From Bradyrhizobium sediminis (lineage in GTDB: Bacteria; Pseudomonadota; Alphaproteobacteria; Rhizobiales; Xanthobacteraceae), in the NCBI RefSeq assembly GCF_018736085.1, contig NZ_CP076134.1:1064501-1128500 (forward strand): DNA of 64,000 nt, read 5' to 3'. Shown in pieces: positions 18,411-26,688 of this stretch. Below the pieces are notes generated by a model. That model was not told the origin of the DNA, searched no databases, and worked only from the letters and a program-made list of their open reading frames with translations. Numbering within the stretch: position 1 is the stretch's first letter; the number at the start of each line of letters is the position of its first letter. Position numbers and translations under genes: made by a program.

Positions 18411-18535
18411 AGCTTCTGTTCCGATTGAATCGGAACCGAGGCGCGATCTTGTCGTTGACGCATTTTCTTTATGCAAACCGGTATCCATCCCGCATCAAGT
18501 GCGGGACAGGCTCCGCCTGAAAACGCTATAGCTTG
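18411..18535. repeat. Dispersed intergenic element before glpD
   Basis: It holds a palindrome TTCCGATTGAATCGGAA (18419-18435), the core AAACCGGTATCCA shared with the 11542-11586 element, and a stem CCCGCA/TGCGGG (18489-18505). It fills the whole gap between the GGDEF-EAL gene and glpD, so it must contain or adjoin the glpD promoter. Confidence 0.7.
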
Positions 18536-18538
18536 CGC

Positions 18539-20008
18539 ATGGCGGACTACGATCTTGCTGTCATCGGCGGGGGTTTGAACGGCGTCAGCATCGCGCGCGA
18601 CGCCGCCGGACGCGGCTTGCGGGTGATCCTGCTGGAGCAGGGCGACCTTGGTGCCGGCGCATCCCAAGCCTCGCCGCGGCTGATCCATGGCGATCTGTCG
18701 GTGCTGGAGCGCCGGGCGTTCTTTCGCGTGCGGGCGGCGCTGAAGGAGCGCGACACTTGGCTGCGGACCGCACCGCATCTGGTGCGCCCGACCCGCTTCG
18801 TGATCCCCGCCCATTCCGACGGGCGTCAGCCCTGGGTGCTGCGGGCGTGGCTCTTGCTCTACGACCGCCTTGCCTCGCGCCCGCGCCTGCCGGCGTCGGC
18901 GACGATCGATATCACCCACCATCCGTACGGCAACGCGCTGCAGCGGCCGATCGGCACCGCGTTCGAATATTCCGACTGTATGGTCGACGATTCCCGGCTG
19001 GTGGTCCTCAACGCCGTCGATGCCGCGGAGCGCGGCGCCGTGATCCGCACCGGCGCGCGCTGCGTCCGCGCCGACCGGCTCGATATCTGGCGGCTGGCGG
19101 TGATCGATCGCGGCCACCGCCAGGTGATCACGGCGCGCGCCCTGGTCAACGCATCGGGCGCCTGGACCGCATCAGTGGCGGAAACCGTGTTGCGCATGCC
19201 GCCGCCTCGCGTCGGCACGGTCCAGATCAGCCAGATCGTGGTCAGGCGGTTGTTCGATACCGACAATGTCTATGTTTTCCAGAACAGCGACCGGCGGCTG
19301 ATCTTCGCAAGCCCCTATGAACGCGATTTCACGCTGATCGGCACCGTCGGCCACGCCTTCACGGGTGACCCGGCGATCGTGTCGATGGCCGCGAGCGATG
19401 TCGCCTATCTCTGCGACGCCGCCAACCGCTATTTCCGCGAGCGGCTCGAACTGGTCGATGTGATCAGGACCCTGTCCGGCGCCAACCTGGTGGCGGGCCC
19501 GGGGCGCGATGGCGCGATGCTGTTCGGCCGCCCGCGCGGCAAGGCGCCGCTGGTGACGATCTTCGGCGGCGACGTCACGACCTCGCGGCTGCGCGCGGAG
19601 CGAGCGGTCTCAAAGCTCACGCCGTTCTATCCGATGTCGCCGCGATGGACCGCGAAGACCCCGCTGCCGGGCGGCGACTCTGCCTGGGAGCGGTTCGACG
19701 CCGAGGTCGATGCGGCCGTGGAGCGCTGGCGGTTTCTGTCCGAGCCGCAGGCCCGGCGCCTGGTCGCCGCCTATGGCTCGCGCCTCAACATGGTCCTCGG
19801 CGACGCCAGGGAGCGGGTCGATCTCGGTCCGGCCTTCGGGCCGGAACTGACGGCGGCCGAGGTGCGCTATCTCATGGCCAAGGAATGGGCGCGCTTCCCG
19901 GATGACATTCTGTGGCGGCGCTCGAAACTCGGCCTCACCATGCCGTCGGCGGATCGCGACGCGCTGGCGGCGTTCATGGCCGCCAAGGGATCGTGCAAGG
20001 CATCGTGA
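18539..20008 (+). CDS. glpD: Glycerol-3-phosphate dehydrogenase, FAD-dependent
   Basis: A 489-residue GlpD, which oxidises sn-glycerol 3-phosphate to dihydroxyacetone phosphate and feeds electrons to the quinone pool at the inner membrane. Motifs: AVIGGGLNGVSIARDAAGRG (FAD), LLEQGDLGAGASQASPRLIHG, SDCMVDDSRLVVLNAVDA, LVNASGAW, and a C-terminal DAO_C-type domain (YLMAKEWARFPDDILWRRSKLGL). ATG 18539 is taken over a TTG six bases upstream; no clear Shine-Dalgarno is seen. Its 3' end lies nine bases from a truncated gene stub on the other strand. Confidence 0.92.
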   Translation: MADYDLAVIGGGLNGVSIARDAAGRGLRVILLEQGDLGAGASQASPRLIHGDLSVLERRAFFRVRAALKERDTWLRTAPHLVRPTRFVIPAHSDGRQPWVLRAWLLLYDRLASRPRLPASATIDITHHPYGNALQRPIGTAFEYSDCMVDDSRLVVLNAVDAAERGAVIRTGARCVRADRLDIWRLAVIDRGHRQVITARALVNASGAWTASVAETVLRMPPPRVGTVQISQIVVRRLFDTDNVYVFQNSDRRLIFASPYERDFTLIGTVGHAFTGDPAIVSMAASDVAYLCDAANRYFRERLELVDVIRTLSGANLVAGPGRDGAMLFGRPRGKAPLVTIFGGDVTTSRLRAERAVSKLTPFYPMSPRWTAKTPLPGGDSAWERFDAEVDAAVERWRFLSEPQARRLVAAYGSRLNMVLGDARERVDLGPAFGPELTAAEVRYLMAKEWARFPDDILWRRSKLGLTMPSADRDALAAFMAAKGSCKAS

Positions 20009-20016
20009 ATTCCGCT

Positions 20017-20121
20017 GGCGCCGTTCCAGGCTGCAAGCATGCAATCGACGCCATTACGATAAAATGCCGCAGCGCGGTCGGACCCGGTCGTCAGCGGGAG
20101 GTCATAGCTGTCCCGGTTCAT
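20017..20121 (-). pseudogene. 5' stub of a TPR-38-like gene
   Basis: Thirty-five codons read MNRDSYDLPLTTGSDRAA, then AFYRNGVDCMLAAWNGA. This closely resembles the start of tetratricopeptide-repeat protein 38 family members (LPLTT-SD-A...Y-GVD-ML-AW-GA), from memory of the family. The similarity stops at WNGA, eight bases beyond the glpD stop, after which the frame runs into glpD antisense sequence. The rest of the gene is missing, so this is a deletion remnant at the left edge of the sulfur cluster. Confidence 0.6.
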
Positions 20122-20183
20122 TTCCACTCCACCGAAGGCTGGAATGTACTGCAGCACGAGACCGGCTGACTGTGAACCCCCGA

Positions 20184-20209
20184 TGAGTCGACGCGAGCGG
20201 TAGCGGTTG
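20184..20209. repeat. Degenerate direct repeat, left border of sulfur cluster
   Basis: This 26-base stretch matches 28303-28328 at 22 of 26 positions in the same orientation (shared TGAGTCGACGC, GCGG, AGC, GTTG). The two copies bracket the sulfur gene cluster. Confidence 0.45.
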
Positions 20210-20257
20210 CCAAGAGCCGGTTGAGACGTGCCCTCATTCAAGTTGCCGCCTCTGTTC

Positions 20258-20683
20258 TCAAGGCTTGTAGGCGGCGTCCCTTTTCCATCCGTCGAAACCG
20301 GTTTGCAGTACGAGGACATTGTCGCGTCCCGCAACGCGCAGCGCGAATGCGGCCTGGGCGGAGAGGCTGCCGGTGTTGCAGAACAGAATGACTTTCTTGT
20401 CTTTTGGTATCTCACTGATGCGGCTGAGCACCTCGCGCCATTCGATATTGCGCGCGCCCGGGATCGAGCCTGCGGCGAATTGCGCCGCATCTCGCGTGTC
20501 GATGAACACAACGCTATCGAAAATTTCCTTCGAAAGCTGCTGCGGCACAATGATGCCCGCCTCATAGGGAGCGAACTCCATGTAATCCTGCATGGCCTTG
20601 ACGGCCGGGCTCTCGGCAAGAGCCGGACTGAACAGAAGTGTCGCGCCCAGCAGGGCTGCCGACAGGCGGCTTGCGAAGGTCAT
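20258..20683 (-). CDS. Periplasmic rhodanese-domain protein
   Basis: A 141-residue protein with a Sec signal peptide (SRLSAALLGATLLFSPALAE) and one rhodanese domain: VVFIDTRDAAQFAAGSIPGA, the active-site Cys loop LFCNTGSLSA, and GFDGW near the end. It would carry or transfer sulfane sulfur in the periplasm. AAGGAG in gene sense precedes the ATG at 20683, which is preferred over a start seven codons upstream. It is the leftmost member of the sulfur cluster and lies downstream of the ArsR-rhodanese gene on the same strand. Confidence 0.85.
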   Translation of the reverse strand: MTFASRLSAALLGATLLFSPALAESPAVKAMQDYMEFAPYEAGIIVPQQLSKEIFDSVVFIDTRDAAQFAAGSIPGARNIEWREVLSRISEIPKDKKVILFCNTGSLSAQAAFALRVAGRDNVLVLQTGFDGWKRDAAYKP

Positions 20684-20772
20684 AACACTCGCTCCTTGTT
20701 CCAATAATCCTGGTTCACGCCATCGTTTTCGCGCGGTGTGGCGTCAACGGCACCTGTTCAGTGTCGCCTTGT

Positions 20773-21441
20773 TCAGGCCACAGCTTCGATCGGCAAGCCC
20801 GCGGCCTTCCATTCGGGATAACCATCCTCAAGCCGACGGACGAGATAGCCTCGTGCGCGCAGCGCCGCGACCGCCTCGAACGAGAGAACGCAATAAGGAC
20901 CGCGGCAATAGGCAATGACCTCGCGGTTCGCCGGAAGCTCACTCAACTTCTGTTCCAGCTTGCCAAGCGGGATATTCAACGCGCCGGGAAGATGCCCAAG
21001 CGCAAACTCGTCCTCGGGACGTACGTCGAGGACGGTGACAAGGCCATCGCGCAGCCGGGAGACCAAATCCTCTCTCGACACAGCCTCCAGCGCGTCGCGA
21101 GCACGGAAGTAGTCGGTCATGATGCGACTGACCTCGGCCACGTTGCGCTCGCCGACACGCCCGAGCGCCCGCATCAGGTCCACCACCTCATGGTCGCCGG
21201 CGAGCCGGTACAGCACGTGCTTGCCGCGACGCTCGGTATCGACGAGGCGCGCGCGCCGAAGGATCTGCAGGTGCCGCGAGGTGTTGGCGAAGCTCAGATT
21301 GGCCCGCGCGGAAAGCTCTTCAACGCTGCGCATGCCCTGGGCGATGTGCTCCAGCAGCTCCAGCCGGTGAGGGTGGCCGAGCGCCTGCGCCACTTCCGCC
21401 AAGCCGGTAAGGATCGCTTGTTTAGGTCCAACGCTTGACAC
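20773..21441 (-). CDS. ArsR-family regulator fused to a rhodanese domain
   Basis: A 222-residue fusion. Residues 1-100 form an ArsR winged helix (LGHPHRLELLEHIAQGMRSVEELS, NLSFANTSRHLQILRRARLV). Residues 120-220 form a rhodanese domain (VTVLDVRPEDEFALGHLPGA) with the active-site loop CRGPYC, which has two Cys. Such fusions are thought to sense reactive sulfur through the rhodanese Cys and control the divergent sulfur genes. The wing has none of the CxC metal ligands of ArsR proper. It is divergent from the MBL-fold gene, with a candidate operator between them. Confidence 0.88.
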   Translation of the reverse strand: MSSVGPKQAILTGLAEVAQALGHPHRLELLEHIAQGMRSVEELSARANLSFANTSRHLQILRRARLVDTERRGKHVLYRLAGDHEVVDLMRALGRVGERNVAEVSRIMTDYFRARDALEAVSREDLVSRLRDGLVTVLDVRPEDEFALGHLPGALNIPLGKLEQKLSELPANREVIAYCRGPYCVLSFEAVAALRARGYLVRRLEDGYPEWKAAGLPIEAVA

Positions 21442-21458
21442 GGCTTCCCCTCAGTGAA

Positions 21459-21482
21459 ACATTCACCAGAATGATTGAATGT
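21459..21482. promoter_or_regulatory. Candidate operator of the ArsR-rhodanese regulator
   Basis: ACATTCA (21459-21465) and TGAATGT (21476-21482) form an inverted repeat with a 10-base spacer, and a third GAAT lies inside. BigR/SqrR-type regulators are known to bind ATTC...GAAT palindromes. It sits in the 72-base gap between the divergent regulator and MBL-fold genes, so it could control both. Confidence 0.6.
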
Positions 21483-21513
21483 ATTTACCCCGGGGAATTC
21501 AGGAGCGCAAGCC

Positions 21514-22254
21514 ATGATCGTCCGTCAATTCCTGCACCATGAGCCCGTCGGCATCTCCTATCTGTTCGGCTGCGGCGGACGCGCGGCCGGTGCGGTCGTC
21601 GATCCCGTCGGCGAGATCGAGCCTTATCTGCGTGCCGCAGAGACCGCCGGCATGCGTATCCACTTCGTCATCGACACCCACGTTCATGCCGACCATCTCT
21701 CGGTGGGGCGGCAGCTCGCCGAGGCGGCCGGCGCGGAATATGTGCTCGGCGCGCGCGCGGAAGTCTCGTTTCCGTTCAGGGCGGCGCGCGACGGAGAGGA
21801 GCTTCCGCTCGGCAACGTCATCGCGAAAGTGTTGCACACCCCGGGCCACACCCCGGAACACATCTGTATTCTCGTGAGCGATCGCACCCGGGCCGACGAG
21901 CCCTGGTTCGTGCTGACCGGACACACTTTGATGGTCGGCGACCTCGGCCGCACGGAGCTCGCCGTCAGCGCCGAGCAGGGCGCAAAGGACCTGTTCCACA
22001 GCGTGGGACGGCTGAAGGCGCTGCCGGACTACGTTGAGGTTCTGCCCGGCGCCTATGCCGGCTCGGTGTGTGGCCGGCGCCTGAGCGGCAAGCCCTGGTC
22101 GACCATCGGCTTCGAGCGACGCTACAACGAGGCGTTCAGGATCGGAGAGCAGGCCGAGTTCATCCGCTTCATGCTCGCCGAGATTCCGCCGGCCCCGCCA
22201 GAGGCGGCCGCACTGAGGGCTGCGAACTCCGGCGCGACGGCTGTGGCAGCCTGA
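21514..22254 (+). CDS. MBL-fold persulfide dioxygenase-like protein
   Basis: A 246-residue metallo-beta-lactamase-fold protein with THVHADHLS (HxHxDH), TPGHTPEHICI and TGHTLMVGDLGRTEL, the metal-binding pattern of ETHE1/Blh persulfide dioxygenases, which oxidise glutathione persulfide to sulfite with O2. The start is ATG 21514 behind AGGAG. It is first in the rightward sulfur operon. A hydrolase role cannot be excluded, but the rhodanese partners favour the sulfur function. Confidence 0.85.
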   Translation: MIVRQFLHHEPVGISYLFGCGGRAAGAVVDPVGEIEPYLRAAETAGMRIHFVIDTHVHADHLSVGRQLAEAAGAEYVLGARAEVSFPFRAARDGEELPLGNVIAKVLHTPGHTPEHICILVSDRTRADEPWFVLTGHTLMVGDLGRTELAVSAEQGAKDLFHSVGRLKALPDYVEVLPGAYAGSVCGRRLSGKPWSTIGFERRYNEAFRIGEQAEFIRFMLAEIPPAPPEAAALRAANSGATAVAA

Positions 22255-22257
22255 CCG

Positions 22258-23559
22258 ATGAGCGAATCGCCATCGATTTCACAGTCGACGGGCTCGCGTG
22301 TCAGGCTCGGGCTCAAGGATAACTGGCGGCAGTTCGCGCTGCTCATCCTGATCAATGCCTTTGTCGGCGGCATGGTCGGGATCGAGCGAACGGTTGTGCC
22401 GCTGATCGGATCGGAAGAGTTCGGCATTGCCTCGACGACGATCGTGGTTTCCTTCATCGTCAGCTTCGGCGTCGTCAAGGCCCTTGCCAATCTCGTCTCC
22501 GGGCAGCTCGCCGATAACTGGGGCCGCAAGCGTGTCCTCGTCCTCGGCTGGCTGGTCGGGCTGCCCGTCCCCTTCATGATCGTATGGGCCCCGAGTTGGG
22601 GATGGATCATTGCGGCCAATGCGCTGCTCGGCATCAATCAGGGGCTTGCCTGGTCGATGACGGTGATCATGAAAGTCGATCTGGTCGGGCCGAAGTCGCG
22701 CGGTCTTGCGGTCGGCCTCAACGAGTTCGCCGGCTATCTCGCCGTAGGTGTCACGGCATTCCTCACCGGCTATCTCGCCTCTCGATACGGCCTTCGGCCG
22801 GTGCCGATCTATCTCGGTATCGGCTATGCGGTCCTGGGGGCCTTGCTGTCGATCGCGCTGGTTCGCGACACGCGTGAACACGTCCGGCTCGAAGCCGCCG
22901 GGTCTTCAAAGCCACCAACTTCGATGAGCTTTCGTGAAATCTTCGTCCTCACCTCGTTCCGGGACCGCAATCTCTTCGCCGCGTCGCAGGCCGGTCTCGT
23001 CAATAACCTCAACGACGGCATGAGCTGGGGCATCTTCCCGCTGTTCTTTGCCTCCTTCGGCCTCGGCGTCGAGCGCATCGGCATTCTGAAGGCGATCTAT
23101 CCCGCGACATGGGGAATCCTGCAGGTCGCCACCGGTCCCTTGAGTGATCGCTGGGGCCGCAAGGGCCTGATCGCCGCCGGCATGTGGATCCAGTCAGCCG
23201 GCCTGTTCCTCACCGCTGCGACGCGCCAGTACCAATGGTGGCTGGTCGGCAGCCTTCTGCTCGGACTCGGAACGGCGATGGTCTACCCGAGCCTGATTGC
23301 GGCCGTCTCCGATGCCTCGCATCCGACGTGGCGGGCGCGCTCGCTCAGCGTCTACCGCTTTTGGCGCGACCTCGGTTATGCCATCGGCGCGCTCTCGGCG
23401 GGTATCATCGCCGACATTTTCGGGATGGCGTGGGCGATCGGGTCGATCGCCGCGCTGACTTTTCTTTCCGGTGTCGTCGTGGCCGTGCTCATGTGTGAGC
23501 GTGCGAGCCCCTCTCTTGATCTTGCGCAAGATCCAAAACCACTCGGCCAATTAAAATAA
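22258..23559 (+). CDS. MFS transporter in the sulfur cluster
   Basis: A 433-residue, about 12-helix major facilitator protein. Loop 2-3 motif: GQLADNWGRKRVLVLG; the second-half copy is GPLSDRWGRKGLIAAG. The gene begins three bases after the MBL-fold gene, so the two are tightly coupled. The substrate is unknown; export of a sulfur oxyanion such as sulfite or uptake of a sulfur compound are both possible, by context only. Confidence 0.85.
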   Translation: MSESPSISQSTGSRVRLGLKDNWRQFALLILINAFVGGMVGIERTVVPLIGSEEFGIASTTIVVSFIVSFGVVKALANLVSGQLADNWGRKRVLVLGWLVGLPVPFMIVWAPSWGWIIAANALLGINQGLAWSMTVIMKVDLVGPKSRGLAVGLNEFAGYLAVGVTAFLTGYLASRYGLRPVPIYLGIGYAVLGALLSIALVRDTREHVRLEAAGSSKPPTSMSFREIFVLTSFRDRNLFAASQAGLVNNLNDGMSWGIFPLFFASFGLGVERIGILKAIYPATWGILQVATGPLSDRWGRKGLIAAGMWIQSAGLFLTAATRQYQWWLVGSLLLGLGTAMVYPSLIAAVSDASHPTWRARSLSVYRFWRDLGYAIGALSAGIIADIFGMAWAIGSIAALTFLSGVVVAVLMCERASPSLDLAQDPKPLGQLK

Positions 23560-23586
23560 TGTTAGTTGCAAAGATGGAGGCAACCA

Positions 23587-23952
23587 ATGCCAAAAGCTTT
23601 GATCAAGATCGTCGCCCCAGCGGGGGCCGCTCTCGCGCTTTTATCCAGCGCGGCATGGGCGCAGACGCCCTCGGACGCCGACAGATACGCCTATGGGCCG
23701 CATATGATGTGGTGGGGCGGAGGAGGGTACGCCATGATACTCGGTCCGCTGTTCATGATCCTTGTACTTACGGCGTTGATCGCTGCCGTAGTCCTGCTCG
23801 CACGCTGGGCCGGTGGGCCATGGCAGGGAACAATCCCGCCGCATTACATGCCGCCGGGTCGCACCGCCCTCGACATTCTCAAGGAGCGCTTTGCGCGAGG
23901 CGAGATCGATAAGGACGAGTTCGAGCAGCGGCGGCGCGTGCTCGGCGATTGA
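23587..23952 (+). CDS. SHOCT-domain membrane protein
   Basis: A 121-residue protein with a signal-like N-terminus (IVAPAGAALALLSSAAWAQ), a Tyr/His/Met/Trp-rich stretch (YGPHMMWWGGGGY), one transmembrane helix (LFMILVLTALIAAVVLLARW) and a C-terminal SHOCT motif (LDILKERFARGEIDKDEFEQRRRVL). SHOCT motifs are short oligomerisation modules. The start is ATG 23587 behind GGAGG. The His/Met-rich stretch might bind metal; the role in the sulfur cluster is unknown. Confidence 0.8.
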   Translation: MPKALIKIVAPAGAALALLSSAAWAQTPSDADRYAYGPHMMWWGGGGYAMILGPLFMILVLTALIAAVVLLARWAGGPWQGTIPPHYMPPGRTALDILKERFARGEIDKDEFEQRRRVLGD

Positions 23953-24026
23953 GCTGTCCGCATTGGACGATTGGTAGATGCGGAAACCGCATGCCGACCG
24001 AGCTTGCTCGATAGAGAGAAGGAAGG

Positions 24027-24386
24027 ATGCCTGTGCAGATCCTGTTCATCCTGAATGACCCGCCCTACGGTACCGAACGTGTCTACAATGGCCTGCGGCT
24101 GGCGCAGGCGCTGCTCAAGAGCGATCCGCAGGCGAGTGTGACCGTGTTCCTCATGGCAGACGCGGTCATTGCCGGCAAGGCGGGCCAGAAGACGCCGGAC
24201 GGCTACTACAATGTCGAACGAATGCTGAAGCGCTTGCTCGCCGGCAGCGGCAAGGTGCTTCTGTGCGGCACCTGCATGGACGCGCGCGGCCTCGAAGAAT
24301 CTGCCGTCGTGCCGGGCGCGCGCCGGAGCACCATGGACGAACTCGCGGCGGCAACCTTAGAGGCCGATAAGGTGCTGGTCTTCTAA
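24027..24386 (+). CDS. DsrE-family sulfur relay protein
   Basis: A 119-residue DsrE/DsrF-like protein: QILFILNDPPYGTERVYNGLRLA at the N-terminus and a conserved LLCGTCMDARG, giving a CxxC on the loop where DsrE proteins carry sulfane sulfur. GAGAAGGAAGG lies directly before the ATG. It probably accepts sulfur from a rhodanese or from the YeeE/YedE importer encoded next and hands it on in the cytoplasm. Confidence 0.87.
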   Translation: MPVQILFILNDPPYGTERVYNGLRLAQALLKSDPQASVTVFLMADAVIAGKAGQKTPDGYYNVERMLKRLLAGSGKVLLCGTCMDARGLEESAVVPGARRSTMDELAAATLEADKVLVF

Positions 24387-24448
24387 CAGCACGTTGTCTC
24401 AACCTCGAAAGAGCGTTTGCACGCTCATCGACATTCAAGGAACAAGGC

Positions 24449-25558
24449 ATGGGTCAGTGGGAACCAACGCAGCTTGCCACGCTTGGCGGTCTGGCGATCG
24501 GCATGCTGTTTGGAGGTGTCGCTCAAGCCACAGCGTTTTGTAGTAGCGGGGCTATCCTTGATTTCGTGCGATCAGGCGACGGCAATCGCCTGCGTGCCTG
24601 GCTGTTGGCGATGGCGGCGGCGATCTTTTCCGCTCAGTTGTTGCTGGGCTTCGATGTCCTGGATGTGCGCAAGGCGGTCTACCTGACCGCCCCCTTGAAC
24701 CTCGCCGGCCCCGTGCTGGGCGGTCTCATGTTCGGAATTGGCATGATGCTGGCGCAAGGTTGCGCCGCGCGGAATCTCGTTCGTCTCGGCGGCGGCAACC
24801 TGCGGGCTCTCGTGGTCGTTCTTGTCTTCTCCATCTCCGCCTATGCTGCCATGCGCGGGATTCTTGGGCCAGGCCGTATCGAACTGGAACGCCTCACGCG
24901 CGTCAATCCCGGCGCTGCCGGCGTGCCGGAACTCCTTGCCGGAGTTTTGGGGGTGGCGGCTGAACAGGCGCGCTGGATCGTCGCCCTTGGCACTGCGGGC
25001 GCCCTCGCGGTGTTCTGCTTCGCAAGCTCGGCCTTTCGTTCTTCGCCGCGCAATATAATCACTGGTCTGGCGATCGGTTTGCTTGTGATCGCGGGCTGGT
25101 ATCTCACCGGCGTCCTGGCGCAGGACGAGTTCAACCCGACGCCGCCTTCGAGCCTGACCTTCGTCGCTCCGCTTGCCGACAGCCTGCAATACGTCATGCT
25201 CTTCACCGGGATGAGCGCCAATTTCGGGATAGCGGTGGTGGGCGGCGTCATCCTTGGGGCCTTCCTGATGGCGCTGGCTCGCCGCCGCTTTCGGATCGAG
25301 GGATTTGGCGACCAGCGGGACTTCATTCGTCAGTTAGCCGGAGCCGTACTGATGGGTACGGGCGGTGTGTTCGCCATGGGCTGCACGGTCGGCCAGGGAT
25401 TGACGGGGCTCTCGACATTATCGCTCGGCTCAGTTCTCGCGGCACTTTCAATCGGCGCGGGCGGTTTTCTGGGAGCCCGGTTGTTCGAGGCGCCTACCGA
25501 CGTAGCTAATGAACGTCGCACAGCTTCCGCGGCAACGAGCAGGGTCAGGGCGACATGA
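24449..25558 (+). CDS. YeeE/YedE (TsuA-like) sulfur transporter
   Basis: A 369-residue polytopic protein with duplicated halves. Conserved cysteines lie in AFCSSGA (about residue 31), AQGCAARNLVRLGGG (about 110) and AMGCTVGQGL (about 310), the three-Cys relay known in thiosulfate transporters of this family. It would move thiosulfate or a sulfane-sulfur anion across the inner membrane. Its stop overlaps the next start by ATGA, linking import to cysteine desulfurase production. Confidence 0.87.
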   Translation: MGQWEPTQLATLGGLAIGMLFGGVAQATAFCSSGAILDFVRSGDGNRLRAWLLAMAAAIFSAQLLLGFDVLDVRKAVYLTAPLNLAGPVLGGLMFGIGMMLAQGCAARNLVRLGGGNLRALVVVLVFSISAYAAMRGILGPGRIELERLTRVNPGAAGVPELLAGVLGVAAEQARWIVALGTAGALAVFCFASSAFRSSPRNIITGLAIGLLVIAGWYLTGVLAQDEFNPTPPSSLTFVAPLADSLQYVMLFTGMSANFGIAVVGGVILGAFLMALARRRFRIEGFGDQRDFIRQLAGAVLMGTGGVFAMGCTVGQGLTGLSTLSLGSVLAALSIGAGGFLGARLFEAPTDVANERRTASAATSRVRAT

Positions 25559-26688
25559 CCGCGCAACGCATCTATCTCGACTACAACGCCAGCACGCCGA
25601 TCGATCCGGCAGTCTCCGCTGCAATGATGCCGTTTCTGGCGGATCATTTCGGTAACCCGTCGAGCGGGCATTGGGCCGCCGCGCCAGCGAAAGCCGCGCT
25701 TGAAAGGGCGCGTGGGCAAATTGCGGCCGTGCTTGGCTGTGAGGATGATGAAGTCGTCTTCACCAGCGGCGGCAGCGAGGCCAACAACCTTGCGCTCAAA
25801 GGCGTGTTTTTTGCACGGCGCAGCGGTGGCGATCACATCATCACTACCAGGATCGAACACCCGGCGATCATCGAACCGTGCCGCTTTCTTGAACGCCTGG
25901 GCGCGCGGATAACCCGTCTGCCGGTAGATGGATTCGGGCGCGTCGATCCCAATGACCTGCGCCGGGCCATCACGCCGCACACCATCCTCGTCAGCATCAT
26001 GCACGCCAACAACGAGGTGGGCACCATCCAGCCGATTGAGGAGTGCGCGCGCATCGCCCGCGATCATGGCATCCTGTTTCATACCGACGCCGCCCAATCG
26101 GTCGGCAAGATTGCAACAGACGTGAACGGGCTCGGCGTCGACCTGCTCTCGATCGCCGGGCACAAGCTATACGCCCCCAAGGGTGTCGGCGCCCTGTTCG
26201 TTCGCCGTGGCGTCCAACTCGAGCCGCTCATTCACGGGGCCGGACACGAGAGCGGGCGGCGCGCCGGGACCGAGAGCGCGTTGCTGGCGGTCGGTCTCGG
26301 CAAGGCTTGCGAGCTGGCGTGCGATCTCTCGCCGATGGATCGGGTGCGCGCCTTGCGCGACCACTTCTGGCGTGAACTGCAGTCGCGGTTCGGCAATGGC
26401 ATCGCTCTCAACGGACATCCGACGCATCGCCTGCCGAACACGCTCAATGTTTCCTTCATCGGCCGCGCCGGCGGCGAGATACTGGAACGGCTGGACGGCG
26501 TCGCCGCCTCGACGGGCTCGGCGTGCCATTCGGGGCACATCGAACTGTCGCCCGTCCTTGCGGCGATGTGCGTCGCGCCCGAAGTGGGCATGGGGGCCAT
26601 CCGCTTCAGCCTCGGGCGCGGAACGACCCGCGAGGAAATCGACGCGGTTGCCGAACGCCTGAGTGGCGCCCTCGCAGTTGTTTCATGA
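25555..26688 (+). CDS. Cysteine desulfurase family protein
   Basis: A 377-residue class V aminotransferase of the NifS/IscS group: YLDYNASTPIDP, FTSGGSEANNLALKG, NNEVGTIQP, HTDAAQSVGKI and the PLP-binding Lys in SIAGHKLYAPKG. The active-site Cys is in TGSACHSGHIELSP. It should remove sulfur from cysteine as an enzyme persulfide, although in this operon it could act on a modified or imported sulfur compound. Start and stop overlap its neighbours by ATGA. No IscU or IscA lies nearby, so it is probably not a general Fe-S system. Confidence 0.9.
   Translation: MTAQRIYLDYNASTPIDPAVSAAMMPFLADHFGNPSSGHWAAAPAKAALERARGQIAAVLGCEDDEVVFTSGGSEANNLALKGVFFARRSGGDHIITTRIEHPAIIEPCRFLERLGARITRLPVDGFGRVDPNDLRRAITPHTILVSIMHANNEVGTIQPIEECARIARDHGILFHTDAAQSVGKIATDVNGLGVDLLSIAGHKLYAPKGVGALFVRRGVQLEPLIHGAGHESGRRAGTESALLAVGLGKACELACDLSPMDRVRALRDHFWRELQSRFGNGIALNGHPTHRLPNTLNVSFIGRAGGEILERLDGVAASTGSACHSGHIELSPVLAAMCVAPEVGMGAIRFSLGRGTTREEIDAVAERLSGALAVVS

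Noticed and set aside
15630..18488. 952-residue minus-strand ORF across the PAS-GGDEF-EAL gene
   Set aside because: It is the GC-rich shadow of the plus-strand gene, whose domains are clear; the antisense product has no motif.
20773..21441. ArsR-rhodanese protein as an arsenic regulator
   Set aside because: The winged helix lacks the CxC metal ligands, and the neighbours are sulfur genes, not arsenic genes.
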